From positions 1 to 40,166 of the forward strand of contig JARCRS010000185.1 of the NCBI GenBank assembly GCA_029850555.1: a DNA stretch of 40,166 bases, in the 5' to 3' direction. Position numbers and translations under genes: made by a program. Below, one piece after another: positions 32,699-40,166 of the stretch. The DNA comes from an archaeon (GTDB lineage Archaea > Thermoproteota > Nitrososphaeria > Nitrososphaerales > CADDZS01). A model generated the notes under the pieces. The model worked only from the letters and a program-made list of their open reading frames with translations. It made no database searches and was not told where the DNA came from. The first letter of the stretch is position 1. Each line of letters opens with the position of its first letter.

Positions 32699-33823
32699 TT
32701 ACTCGCAATTTGTAACCAAGCTTTCCATGGGGCTTCCATTCTTTGCGCCAGAGGAAAGTTTCTTGCTTTTGATCTCTTGACAAATCTTTCTTGTAATCTC
32801 GTCTGTCCTCGCGCTACCTCCAATATCTGAAGTTTTTACCCCGGATTCTCCCACGACGGAAATTGAATCAAGGAGGGCTTCTGATGCCCTATTACAATCC
32901 GGATTTCGTTTTGTTTTTCCTAACCAATCGAGCATCATTTTCACCGAGAGCAGCATTGCAATCGGATTCGCGACCCCTTTACCTGCGATATCCGGAGCAG
33001 CTCCGTGGACTGGCTCAAAAAGTGCTAGATTGTCTCCAATGTTTGCAGACGGGGCAGTCCCAATGCCTCCGACGACCTCGGATGCTTCATCAGAAAGAAT
33101 GTCGCCATACATGTTCGTCGTGACAATTACATCGAAAGCCTCAGGATTCCTGATGAGATTCATCGCCGCAGAGTCGACGTACATGTTCGAAAAAGATACA
33201 GAGGGGTAATTTTTGGACACGCCTTCGCAGCTTTTGACAAATAGCCCGTCAGTCTTTGGGAGGACATTCGATTTTGAAACGCAAACTACAGACGGTGATT
33301 TTCCTTTCGCGTTGCGGGATTCTCTTCTCGATAGAGCTAGATCAAATCCATATCTTGCAATTCTTGCGCTTGCTTTCTTTGTGATAATCTTGAGTGCTGT
33401 AGCTTTATTTCCGTGTTCGTAGGTTACTTCTTTCCCAACATAGAGGTCTTCGGTGTTTTCACGGACGATAACAAGATCTACGTCCGAGAATTTCGATTCC
33501 ACAAAGTGATAGTTCTTGGCAGGCCTGATGTTGGCATAGAGATCTAGCTCTTGTCTTATCTTTAAGATTGAGTCTCTCGCGGATTCTCCCACAGGCGCTT
33601 TGAGACATGCGTCAGATTCCTTGATTGCCTCAAGGCTACTTTCCGGAAGCGCGTTGCCGTTGCGCTTGAATTCTTTATCACCGGCCGGTGCATTGGCATA
33701 TTCAAATCGAAGACCAAAAGCCTCTGAAATTGAATCAAGTACCGAGCGAGCTGATCTAAAAAGCTCAGGACCAACGCCGTCTCCTTCAATGCAGGAAATT
33801 ACAAGTGAATGATGTCTTGACAT
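32699..33823 (-). CDS. leuB: 3-isopropylmalate dehydrogenase
   Basis: A 374-aa beta-decarboxylating dehydrogenase. CIEGDGVGPELF starts the fold, LDLYANIRPAKNY carries the substrate-binding Arg, VIVRENTEDLYVG the specificity loop, and NMYGDILSDEASEVVGGIG the metal-binding Asp residues, with EPVHGAAPDIAGKGVANPIAMLLS near the C-terminus. Isocitrate, homoisocitrate and isopropylmalate enzymes of archaea are close in sequence, so the name rests mainly on neighbours leuA, leuC and leuD. It may also oxidise 3-methylmalate in the citramalate route to isoleucine. The start is ATG 33823, 22 nt after the leuA stop, with a GGAGA ribosome site in the gap. Confidence 0.9.
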   Translation of the reverse strand: MSRHHSLVISCIEGDGVGPELFRSARSVLDSISEAFGLRFEYANAPAGDKEFKRNGNALPESSLEAIKESDACLKAPVGESARDSILKIRQELDLYANIRPAKNYHFVESKFSDVDLVIVRENTEDLYVGKEVTYEHGNKATALKIITKKASARIARYGFDLALSRRESRNAKGKSPSVVCVSKSNVLPKTDGLFVKSCEGVSKNYPSVSFSNMYVDSAAMNLIRNPEAFDVIVTTNMYGDILSDEASEVVGGIGTAPSANIGDNLALFEPVHGAAPDIAGKGVANPIAMLLSVKMMLDWLGKTKRNPDCNRASEALLDSISVVGESGVKTSDIGGSARTDEITRKICQEIKSKKLSSGAKNGSPMESLVTNCE

Positions 33824-33845
33824 TTCTTCTCTTTTCTCCGCGCCA

Positions 33846-35474
33846 TCATGCCTTGAAACGCTGAGCTTCCTGAGATGTTACAGCAGCGATCTTCGGAGCC
33901 TGACTCAGTGATTCGACTTTATCGCTTTCGCCTCTTGATCTTCGTAGCAATATCTCATTGATTCCGCTCACCATTGCAGATACACTAGCCATCACAATAT
34001 CTTGGCCAGTCGCAGAGGCAGAACAGACATTCCCTCTGTCGTCTTCAATTTTGATTAATACTTCTGCCTCAGCATCTGTTCCACCACTGACGGCTTCAAT
34101 CCTGTATTCGCGTAGCGAAACCCTTGCGAATCTATCCGTAACTTGCTGAATCGCCTTAAGCACAGCATCTACTGGTCCGACGCCAGTTTGGGCGACAGAA
34201 GCCGACTCGTTATTTCCGTATGACAATCTAACAGATGCAGTCGGTACAGTGTTAATCCCTGTTACGATTGCAAGATCAGTTATCCTAAAGGAAGAATTGC
34301 GTGTTGCAACGCCACTTATCTCTCGAGCTAATCTATCAAGATCGGTATCAGTAACCGTCTTGCCTTGATCGCCAATCTCCTTCACTTTTTGAATTATTTT
34401 CTTGAGATTTTCCGGAGAAACCTCTATTCCGAGAGCTTTGAGCTGTGAATAAATTCCATGTGTTCCCGCGTGCTTTCCTGCCTGAATCCTTCTTCTTGCG
34501 CCAACTAACTCAGGAGCCATTGGCTCGTAAGTCGCGGGCATATTGAGGACGCCGTGGGTGTGGATTCCAGATTCGTGACCGAATGCATTTTCTCCCACAA
34601 TGGCCTTGTTTGGTGGCAAAAGAACTCGGGTTAATCTAGACACAATACGTGAAGTTTCGTATAGAAGCTTAGTATTGATGCCAAACTCAATGTTGTATAG
34701 TCTTGAAGCGGCCATAACGAATTCTTCAAGCGAGGCGTTCCCCGCTCTCTCACCTAGACCGTTTATAGTCAGATGCGCCTGATCTGCGCCAGCCTTTACG
34801 CCCGCAAGACTGTTTGCGACCGCAAGTCCATAGTCATCGTGGCAATGCACGCTAATTGGTATTCCAATTTGCGTCTTTAGGTAAGCAATTAGATCTGCAA
34901 ATTTCTCCGGGGTCATTGTACCTACTGTATCAGGTACGTTGATTCGCTCGGCCCCGGCACGTTCTGCTTCGCGAAACACATTCACAAGAAAATCTTCAGC
35001 TGTTCTAGTAGCATCCTCAGCTGAGAACTCTACTTTTATTCCGTGAGCCCGCGCGTATTCTATCCCCTGGATCGCAGATTCAAGCGCTTTCTCTCTAGTT
35101 ATCTTGAGCTTATGCTCAAGGTGAAGATCCGAGGTTGCGATGAAAAGGTGTCCGTAACTGATATCGCAGTCAATTAATTTGTCAATGTCTTTCTTGTCGA
35201 CACGAGACAGAGCTGCGACCTGTGCGGAAAGGCGCAGTTTGTTTATTCTTTTAACTGCTTCAAATTCTCCGTCTGAAACTATTGGAAATCCTGCCTCGAT
35301 TACATCGACACCCAAGCGATCTAGGGCCTTTGCGATCTCTACCTTACTTTCAACTGTCAATGATACACCAGGGGTTTGTTCTCCGTCGCGTAGCGTCGTG
35401 TCAAAAATGCGAATTCGTTTTCTCACTCCGCTTTCCTCATCCTGGAGTTTAGTCGCCGAAGTTTGTTGCAACAA
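33846..35474 (-). CDS. leuA: 2-isopropylmalate synthase
   Basis: A 542-aa enzyme that condenses acetyl-CoA with 2-oxoisovalerate. FDTTLRDGEQTPG (24-36) is intact with catalytic R29 and metal-binding D30; H210 and H212 (VHCHDDYGLA) complete the metal site. NGLGERAGNASLEEFVMA and GENAFGHESGIHTHGVL are standard. A regulatory LeuA-dimer domain occupies about 395-520 and probably binds leucine. Contrast with the cimA-like paralogue, whose catalytic motif is altered. The start is TTG 35474 with a GAGGAGGG ribosome site within the end of ilvN. A bifunctional role (IPMS plus citramalate synthase) cannot be excluded from sequence. Confidence 0.92.
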   Translation of the reverse strand: MLQQTSATKLQDEESGVRKRIRIFDTTLRDGEQTPGVSLTVESKVEIAKALDRLGVDVIEAGFPIVSDGEFEAVKRINKLRLSAQVAALSRVDKKDIDKLIDCDISYGHLFIATSDLHLEHKLKITREKALESAIQGIEYARAHGIKVEFSAEDATRTAEDFLVNVFREAERAGAERINVPDTVGTMTPEKFADLIAYLKTQIGIPISVHCHDDYGLAVANSLAGVKAGADQAHLTINGLGERAGNASLEEFVMAASRLYNIEFGINTKLLYETSRIVSRLTRVLLPPNKAIVGENAFGHESGIHTHGVLNMPATYEPMAPELVGARRRIQAGKHAGTHGIYSQLKALGIEVSPENLKKIIQKVKEIGDQGKTVTDTDLDRLAREISGVATRNSSFRITDLAIVTGINTVPTASVRLSYGNNESASVAQTGVGPVDAVLKAIQQVTDRFARVSLREYRIEAVSGGTDAEAEVLIKIEDDRGNVCSASATGQDIVMASVSAMVSGINEILLRRSRGESDKVESLSQAPKIAAVTSQEAQRFKA

Positions 35475-35478
35475 AATC

Positions 35479-36075
35479 TCAATCCCTCCTCAATGCGGTC
35501 AGACCTGTACGCACTACTTCCTTCACAGTTCCTGACTTTGCCGCCTCTTCAATGAAAGAATCGATTCCCTCCGGAGTTGAACAAAATTCTACGACAAGAG
35601 AATCATGAGTAGTATCAACCATTCTTCCGCCTAGCGAATTTGATAAATCCAGGATCTCACGTTTTGAATTAGATGTAGACGTTTCAAACTTTACAAGAGC
35701 TAACTCTCTAGCAATTGAATCATGTCTGCCCATTGTCCCAACTTCAATGACGTCGATCATCTTTCTCAGCTGTTTTACAAGTAAACTAAGTGAAGCATCG
35801 TCTCCGGAGGGAACAATTGTCATTCTAGCTAGATCTGGATGAGCAGTCCGGCCAATTGCAATGCTCGTGATGTTGAATCCTTTTGCTCTAAACATAGTCG
35901 CGACTCGATGCAACACTCCGCGTTGGTTCTCGACCACGGCATAAACTATGGCATGAGAATGTCTCTGTCTTGTTTTCTGGATAACCTCGTCACTTCTTGC
36001 CTTGGAAGCTTCGAGGATCGGCTTTGCTGAAATTGGCCCTTCAGGAGTACGGGAAGAGACCGGAGATGCGCTCAC
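35479..36075 (-). CDS. ilvN: Acetolactate synthase small (regulatory) subunit
   Basis: A 198-aa ACT-domain protein. The ACT domain starts at AIVYAVVENQRGVLHRVATMFRAKGFNITSIAIGRT (about residue 42) and a second, IlvN-specific C-terminal domain begins near 118 (DSIARELALVKFET). It binds valine or another end product and both activates and inhibits IlvB. A polar extension of about 38 residues precedes the ACT domain. The start GTG 36075 overlaps the ilvB stop by four bases (GTGA), so the subunits are made together. Confidence 0.93.
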   Translation of the reverse strand: MSASPVSSRTPEGPISAKPILEASKARSDEVIQKTRQRHSHAIVYAVVENQRGVLHRVATMFRAKGFNITSIAIGRTAHPDLARMTIVPSGDDASLSLLVKQLRKMIDVIEVGTMGRHDSIARELALVKFETSTSNSKREILDLSNSLGGRMVDTTHDSLVVEFCSTPEGIDSFIEEAAKSGTVKEVVRTGLTALRRD

Positions 36076-37754
36076 GCTACAACCATATCCTTTAGAGCAG
36101 TCCCGGGGACAACGAATGGGAATACATCTTCTTCAGGGGAAATTGGAACGTCGATTACTGTTGCAACATCACTCTTTAAGCCAAGTTTGACAGCCTTTGA
36201 GAATTCATCAAGAGATTGTGCCCTTAGCCCCTGAGCCCTGTAGGCTTCGGCCAGTTTTACGTAATCTGGGAGGCTGTAGAGTTTGACTCCGTTGTACCGG
36301 CGTCCATAGAAGAGTCTCTGCCACTGTGCGACCATCCCAAGCATTCCATTGTTTATGACAACAACAATCACTGGGATATTGTCTAATACAGAGGTAGCAA
36401 GCGCCGCTTCTGTCATGTTGAAGCTTCCATCCCCAGCAATATCTAGAACGGGACGATCCGGAGCAGCAACTTTGGCCCCTATGGCCGCTGGAAACCCAAA
36501 ACCCATTGTCCCAAGCCCGGTCGAACTATAGAATGTGCCAGGTTGTATTACATTGAAATGAAGTGACGCCCACATTTGACATTGACCAACTTCCGTCGTG
36601 ACAATCGCATCAGCAGGAAGTGCCTCCCGCAAAGTTTTGAGGAGGCTGATAGCAGTAACCTTTGTCATATCGATAGCAAATTCGCTCTTGCAGCGAGTTT
36701 TGACCTCGGTGAAACGCTCATTCCACTTTTTCAGATCATTACGTCTAGCTCTTCTCTTGAAGGATGCTATCATCATTTGAAGCGACGCCCTAACATCTCC
36801 TAGGATTCCAAGATCTACTTCCTTGTTCTTGTTGATCTCTGAAGGGTCAATGTCAACATGAATGACCTTTGATTCGCGCGCAAATTCTGAGACTTTGCCC
36901 GTAGATCTGTCAGAAAACCTTGTGCCTATCGCGATTAGAACGTCTGACTCAAGAATTAGTCTGTTTGCTTCGACGTGTCCATGCATTCCAATTGGTCCGA
37001 GTGCTAGAGGATGAGTTTCGTTGAATACTCCTTTGCCCTTGAATGTAGTGGCAACAGGTATCATCAACATCTCGGCTAGAGTTTGCAGTTCGAGAAATGC
37101 TCCAGAAATCGCGACTCCTCCGCCAGCTAAAATCATTGGTCTCTCCGCTGAAAGAATCAAGTCTACTGCTTTCTCTACTTCTACTCCGCTAGGTTCAACG
37201 GCCGGATCATATCCGCGAATTCTAACTGAGCTTGGAAATTCTGTTTCAGCCTCGTTAGTTTGAACATCTTTTGGGATGTCGATAAGAACAGGGCCAGGTC
37301 TCCCTGACGAAGAAATGTAGAAAGCCTTCTTTACAACATGGGGTATTTCGTTCGGCTTTAGGGGTTGAAAAGTGTACTTTGTGACCGGGGTCGCAACACC
37401 AACAATATCGCACTCTTGAAATGCGTCACGTCCTATGCTTGAGGTAGCAACTTGTCCTGTGATAGCCACAATAGGAATAGAATCCATGTACGCGGTTGCA
37501 ATTCCGGTCACAAGATTTGTCGCGCCGGGGCCAGAAGTTGCGAGACATACCCCTGGTCTTCTTGAAACGCGTGCGAAGCCATCTGCCATGTGAGCAGCAA
37601 GCTGTTCGTGTCTAACTAGAATGTGTCTTATGTTTGAGCTGCCTAACTCGTCGTAGATCGGCAGATTGGCACCTCCTGGCATACCAAATATCACTTTGGT
37701 GCCTTCATTTTCCAATTGTTTTATGAGAGATTTCGATCCTGATAGTTTTACCAC
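36072..37754 (-). CDS. ilvB: Acetolactate synthase large (catalytic) subunit
   Basis: A 560-aa ThDP enzyme that forms acetolactate and acetohydroxybutyrate, the first shared step to Val, Leu and Ile. FGMPGGANLPIYDEL and RHEQLAAHMADGFAR (catalytic E50) are at the N-terminus, the FAD-binding middle domain follows, and the ThDP motif runs from GDGSFNMTE to VINNGMLG. QWQRLFYGRRY is typical for this enzyme rather than pyruvate oxidase. The start is GTG 37754, at once after TTATAA. It is the first enzyme gene of the 14-gene cluster; a short ORF and a hairpin lie between it and the upstream TATA box and may control it. Confidence 0.95.
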   Translation of the reverse strand: MVKLSGSKSLIKQLENEGTKVIFGMPGGANLPIYDELGSSNIRHILVRHEQLAAHMADGFARVSRRPGVCLATSGPGATNLVTGIATAYMDSIPIVAITGQVATSSIGRDAFQECDIVGVATPVTKYTFQPLKPNEIPHVVKKAFYISSSGRPGPVLIDIPKDVQTNEAETEFPSSVRIRGYDPAVEPSGVEVEKAVDLILSAERPMILAGGGVAISGAFLELQTLAEMLMIPVATTFKGKGVFNETHPLALGPIGMHGHVEANRLILESDVLIAIGTRFSDRSTGKVSEFARESKVIHVDIDPSEINKNKEVDLGILGDVRASLQMMIASFKRRARRNDLKKWNERFTEVKTRCKSEFAIDMTKVTAISLLKTLREALPADAIVTTEVGQCQMWASLHFNVIQPGTFYSSTGLGTMGFGFPAAIGAKVAAPDRPVLDIAGDGSFNMTEAALATSVLDNIPVIVVVINNGMLGMVAQWQRLFYGRRYNGVKLYSLPDYVKLAEAYRAQGLRAQSLDEFSKAVKLGLKSDVATVIDVPISPEEDVFPFVVPGTALKDMVVA

Positions 37755-37785
37755 TTATAAGTTACAACTCCAATACATTTCTTCC

Positions 37786-37822
37786 CCAGCGAATTTCTTC
37801 AGAAAAGCTTGAAGAACGCTGG
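37786..37822 (-). promoter_or_regulatory. Two-part hairpin in the leader before ilvB
   Basis: Outer arms CCAGCG (37786-37791) and CGCTGG (37117-relative position 37117 does not apply; right arm is 37817-37822) pair over 6 bp, and inner arms CTTCA (37797-37801) and TGAAG (37810-37814) pair over 5 bp, with an asymmetric internal bulge and an 8-nt loop. No U-run follows in the ilvB direction, so it is not a standard intrinsic terminator. It begins 2 nt after the stop of the 34-codon ORF and ends 31 nt before the ilvB GTG. Confidence 0.5.
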
Positions 37823-37824
37823 GT

Positions 37825-37929
37825 CTAGGCAATAGTAACAAGCAAGCTAAGTGTCACAAGGAACACTCCAAAGTACAGGGAGCGTCCTAATCCGGAGGAC
37901 AAAGTGGATGCAGATTGCTTGCCTGACAT
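37825..37929 (-). CDS. Possible 34-aa leader peptide or small membrane protein upstream of ilvB
   Basis: ATG 37929 to TAG 37825 encodes 34 residues: a polar Ser/Gly-rich start (MSGKQSASTLSSGLGRS) and a hydrophobic half (LYFGVFLVTLSLLVTIA). Leu, Val and Ile make up about a third of the chain. A TATA element is centred about 31 nt upstream, which would give a nearly leaderless start, so the ORF is well placed to be translated. It may be a single-span membrane microprotein or a regulatory leader for the branched-chain operon. No homologue is recognised and the shortness makes chance possible. Confidence 0.4.
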   Translation of the reverse strand: MSGKQSASTLSSGLGRSLYFGVFLVTLSLLVTIA

Positions 37930-37955
37930 CGCTTCTTCACACAGGCGATTCTGGG

Positions 37956-37964
37956 TTATTTAAG
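37956..37964 (-). promoter_or_regulatory. TATA box for the ilv-leu cluster
   Basis: On the minus strand CTTAAATAA is centred about 31 nt before the ATG of the 34-codon ORF and about 206 nt before ilvB. I see no better TATA element nearer to ilvB at the right distance, so this is the best candidate for the main promoter of the whole cluster. Confidence 0.45.
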
Positions 37965-38496
37965 ACTAGCGAATCCTTCGAATTTCTTTAAGAATTGGAA
38001 TTGTTTTTTGTCGAATTCTCTGATTTTACAATACTAGTACGCATGCCCATTTTCGTAAACTGCGAAATTCGAACATAGGAAACATTTTGCAACAGCAACA
38101 AGAAATCGCTTGGCCCAAAACAGGCCCTTAGGTTAGAGATGCACGTATGTAAAGTAGAGCAACCGAAGCGCGAAACAAAGGTTCGTTGCGGGTAGAATGA
38201 GAGAAACAAGTTAAACTCTTCGCGCATGTTTGCACCGTTCTTTCCCGTTTTACAAAATTTTCAGAGATTCCATGAAACGAAAACCAAGTGGGATCGCACA
38301 AGCAGCATTAGCATGATTTAATAATAGGTTTGTCAGCTAACTTGGAAGGAAGGAAAAGCGTTGGCGATTTACTGCCAATATCATTTGCCCACGTCGGGCC
38401 TGTTTTACTTCTAAAGTTCCTTTCTAATCCTTCTTACCCAAGATGGTTACTCCTATTGTCTCTGTCTTATCTTTCTTCCTGTTCTCATGATCGAGT
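37965..38496. other. Intergenic region between the divergent ilvB cluster and aroF
   Basis: About 530 nt without a gene I can support. It holds a TATA-like ATTTAATAAT at about 38316-38325 on the plus strand, which would give aroF a leader of roughly 185 nt. Two open frames (plus 38330-38524, minus 37988-38227) lack protein-like composition. No tRNA or known riboswitch was recognised. Confidence 0.4.
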
Positions 38497-38513
38497 TCAA
38501 AATGACATTTTGA
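38497..38513 (+). promoter_or_regulatory. Perfect palindrome upstream of aroF, possible operator
   Basis: TCAAAATGACATTTTGA is an inverted repeat with 8-bp arms around a single A, ending 17 nt before the aroF ATG. This is the size of a dimeric archaeal regulator site (for instance Lrp/AsnC or winged-helix type). Placement downstream of any distant promoter suits a roadblock repressor. No T-run follows, so it is not a terminator. Confidence 0.5.
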
Positions 38514-38530
38514 GAGAAGTGTAACAAAAT

Positions 38531-39604
38531 ATGAGCATTGTAATGAAGCCTACTGCAACTAAGAAAGACGTTCAGCAAGTCATTAGGCTGATCAAAGCAG
38601 CAGGACTAAGGGCAGACGTATCCTCAGGGCGATTTCAAACAGTAATAGGAATCGTTGGGGATGAAAAGAAAATCAATTTCGATCAGATAAAATCATTGAC
38701 CGGCGTCTATGATGTCAATCGCATCCAAGTTCCGTATCGACTGATGAGTCGTTCGTACATTTCGCATGACATCGTCGTAAAGGTTGGCGATGTTTCTATT
38801 GGTGGAAATGAGGAGCCTGTTATAATCGCCGGACCGTGTTCCATCGAAAGTTATGAACAAATGTTTAGGATTGCAAAGAAAGTGAAAGAAGCGGGATGCC
38901 ACATCCTTCGAGGCGGCGCATATAAGCCTAGAACCTCGGTTCATTCTTTCCAGGGATTAGGGCTTGATGGATTAAAACATCTTCACAACGTAGGAAAAGA
39001 TCTCGGTATCCCGACTGTTTCAGAAGTTCGCTCCGAATTTGACGTTGAAATGGTTGCGAAATACTGCGACATGCTTCAGATTGGAGCGCGCAATATGTAC
39101 AACCAGGATCTCATAGAAGCTGCGGCAAAACAGGGTAAACCAATCCTCTTCAAAAGGGGCTTCTCTGCCCAGATCGACGAATATCTTAGTTTCGCAGAAA
39201 GGATCGTGGCAAATGGAAACAAAAAACTAGTCCTCTGCGAAAGAGGCATCATGCCGCTTGGAGGTTCCTTCAAGTCTCAAACTAGATTTACTTTGGATCT
39301 CAACGCGATCCCGGTTTTGAGAAAAGAGACCCCTTTCCCAGTAATCGTTGATCCAAGCCACGGAACTGGAAGAAAGGATCTCATTATTCCGATGAGTAGA
39401 TCTTCTATTGCAGCGGGTGCACACGGGCTCATGATCGAGGTTCATGATAGACCCCAAGAAGCATTGAGCGACGCCAATCAAGCACTAGCCCCTGAGGATT
39501 TGACAAAAATCATCATGATCTCAAAACTGATTCACCAAACAATTGCGCAAAGTGAAGTACCATTCTCAGGAGACATATCCAATGGCGCAAGCCACGACCA
39601 TTAA
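38531..39604 (+). CDS. aroF: 3-deoxy-7-phosphoheptulonate (DAHP) synthase, type I beta
   Basis: A 357-aa first enzyme of the shikimate pathway (PEP + erythrose 4-phosphate). An N-terminal ferredoxin-like regulatory domain (1-72) precedes the TIM barrel, the layout of Thermotoga-type DAHP synthase, where tyrosine binds the extra domain. The metal cysteine is C103 in IAGPCSIES; LRGGAYKPRTS, GARNMYNQDLI, FKRGF and DPSHGTGR are the conserved active-site segments. KDO-8-P synthase lacks the KPRTS pattern and the N-domain. Start is ATG 38531. The aroB gene overlaps its 3' end by 23 nt. Confidence 0.94.
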   Translation: MSIVMKPTATKKDVQQVIRLIKAAGLRADVSSGRFQTVIGIVGDEKKINFDQIKSLTGVYDVNRIQVPYRLMSRSYISHDIVVKVGDVSIGGNEEPVIIAGPCSIESYEQMFRIAKKVKEAGCHILRGGAYKPRTSVHSFQGLGLDGLKHLHNVGKDLGIPTVSEVRSEFDVEMVAKYCDMLQIGARNMYNQDLIEAAAKQGKPILFKRGFSAQIDEYLSFAERIVANGNKKLVLCERGIMPLGGSFKSQTRFTLDLNAIPVLRKETPFPVIVDPSHGTGRKDLIIPMSRSSIAAGAHGLMIEVHDRPQEALSDANQALAPEDLTKIIMISKLIHQTIAQSEVPFSGDISNGASHDH

Positions 39605-40166
39605 AGTACTTAGTTCAAAGGACCTCGCCGCGTCGCGCGGGATCAAGAGAAATTCTTGCGATGTTATTATTGAAGAAGGATTGTTTGAAAACGGTAGGAT
39701 AGATCAACTTCTTCTCGCATTATTGAATGGAAGAGCTACCTCATTTGTTGTAATCACAGATACGACTGTCGAAAGACTATATGGCTCTAGGTTGGTTCGA
39801 CAGCTTTCGCGAGTTGCAAAAACGGATCTAATCAAGGTGAGTCCGGGTGAGCAAATCAAGACATTCGATACGTGCACAAAGATTCTCTCCGATTTGGCAA
39901 AGCTTGGTTTTGACAAAGATGGAGTGTTGATTTTACTTGGCGGCGGCGTTGTAGGAGATATCGGAGGCTTTGTCGCGGCAATTTACAAGCGCGGAGTCAA
40001 GTACATTCAGGTGCCAACCACTCTACTCGCACAGATCGATAGCAGCATAGGAGGTAAGAACGGAGTTGACACAGAATGGGGTAAAAATCAGGTCGGAACA
40101 ATCTATCAGCCCTCTGCGGTACTAATTGATCCTTCCTTTCTTAAGACTCTACCAGCCTACGAAATT
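39582..40166 (+). CDS. aroB: 3-dehydroquinate synthase (partial at right edge)
   Basis: The frame opens with ATG 39582 inside aroF and stays open to the last base, giving 195 visible residues of an expected 340-360. Visible motifs are VVITDTTVERLYG, the NAD-binding GGGVVGDIGGFVAAIYKRG, the QVPTTLLAQIDSSIGGKNGVD segment with the expected active-site Asp and Lys, and YQPSAVLIDPSFLKTLP. This is the canonical AroB, not the archaeal DHQ synthase II used by methanogens. It makes 3-dehydroquinate from DAHP, the product of the preceding gene. The rest of the shikimate pathway may follow beyond the window. Confidence 0.93.
   Translation, partial: MAQATTIKVLSSKDLAASRGIKRNSCDVIIEEGLFENGRIDQLLLALLNGRATSFVVITDTTVERLYGSRLVRQLSRVAKTDLIKVSPGEQIKTFDTCTKILSDLAKLGFDKDGVLILLGGGVVGDIGGFVAAIYKRGVKYIQVPTTLLAQIDSSIGGKNGVDTEWGKNQVGTIYQPSAVLIDPSFLKTLPAYEI

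Noticed and set aside
37786-37822. Reading the ilvB leader hairpin as an intrinsic terminator.
   Set aside because: No T-run follows on the minus strand, and the gene cluster lies immediately downstream.
37988-38227. A 79-codon minus-strand frame upstream of the ilv cluster.
   Set aside because: No protein-like pattern, and its end lies just upstream of the TATA element.
38330-38524. A 64-codon plus-strand frame in the ilvB-aroF gap.
   Set aside because: Composition looks random, there is no promoter or ribosome site in the right place, and it runs through the palindrome before aroF.
1-40166. CRISPR arrays, insertion sequences, tRNA, rRNA and prophage genes.
   Set aside because: No regular repeat-spacer pattern, transposase or integrase frame, or tRNA cloverleaf was recognised in any gap by eye.

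Overview
The window looks archaeal, and I favour a Nitrososphaerota (Thaumarchaeota)-type genome. Several genes start about 25-32 nt downstream of a clear TATA box and would be leaderless. Many start codons are TTG. F420-type oxidoreductase families (LLM, PPOX) are present. The large surface protein ends in a PEF-type anchor, and one gene resembles the archaeal ParB-fold serine kinase SerK. The exact lineage is inference; there is no rRNA or tRNA in the window to settle it.

Left part, 1-10.4 kb: short transcription units of catabolic or redox enzymes. They are the C-terminal end of an amino-acid permease, a metallophosphoesterase, a PLP enzyme plus a metal-dependent cyclase (one operon), a VOC protein, an M24 'pita-bread' protein with altered active-site residues, a VOC plus LLM flavin enzyme operon, a PPOX flavoprotein followed by both E1 subunits of a 2-oxoacid dehydrogenase, a 58-residue Cys-rich ORF coupled to E1 beta by ATGA, and a FlK-like hotdog thioesterase. 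No E2 or E3 gene is adjacent.

Middle part, 10.2-19.5 kb: envelope and accessory genes. A 1173-aa secreted Asp-box propeller protein is transcribed from a leaderless promoter. It is followed by a nitroreductase, a Thr-rich exported protein, a DUF488 protein, a RelE-type toxin-antitoxin pair flanked by a DUF488 gene fragment, a D-2-hydroxyacid dehydrogenase, and a 337-353 aa protein of unknown function.

Right part, 19.6-40.2 kb: an amino-acid biosynthesis locus. Fourteen genes on the minus strand run almost without gaps from 37754 down to 20898: ilvB, ilvN, leuA, leuB, ilvE, ilvC, a cimA-like gene, leuC, leuD, pheA, lysC, asd, a SerK/ParB-like gene and ilvD. Together they encode almost all of valine, leucine and isoleucine synthesis (isoleucine probably via citramalate), the first two steps of the aspartate family, and prephenate dehydratase. 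thrC converges on ilvD with stop codons overlapping. On the far side, aroF and aroB (cut by the window end) diverge from ilvB and begin the shikimate pathway.

The most interesting non-coding signal is upstream of ilvB. A TATA box is followed by a 34-codon Leu/Val-rich ORF, then a two-part hairpin 2 nt after its stop, then ilvB. Perfect palindromes also lie just upstream of aroF and thrC and may be operators.
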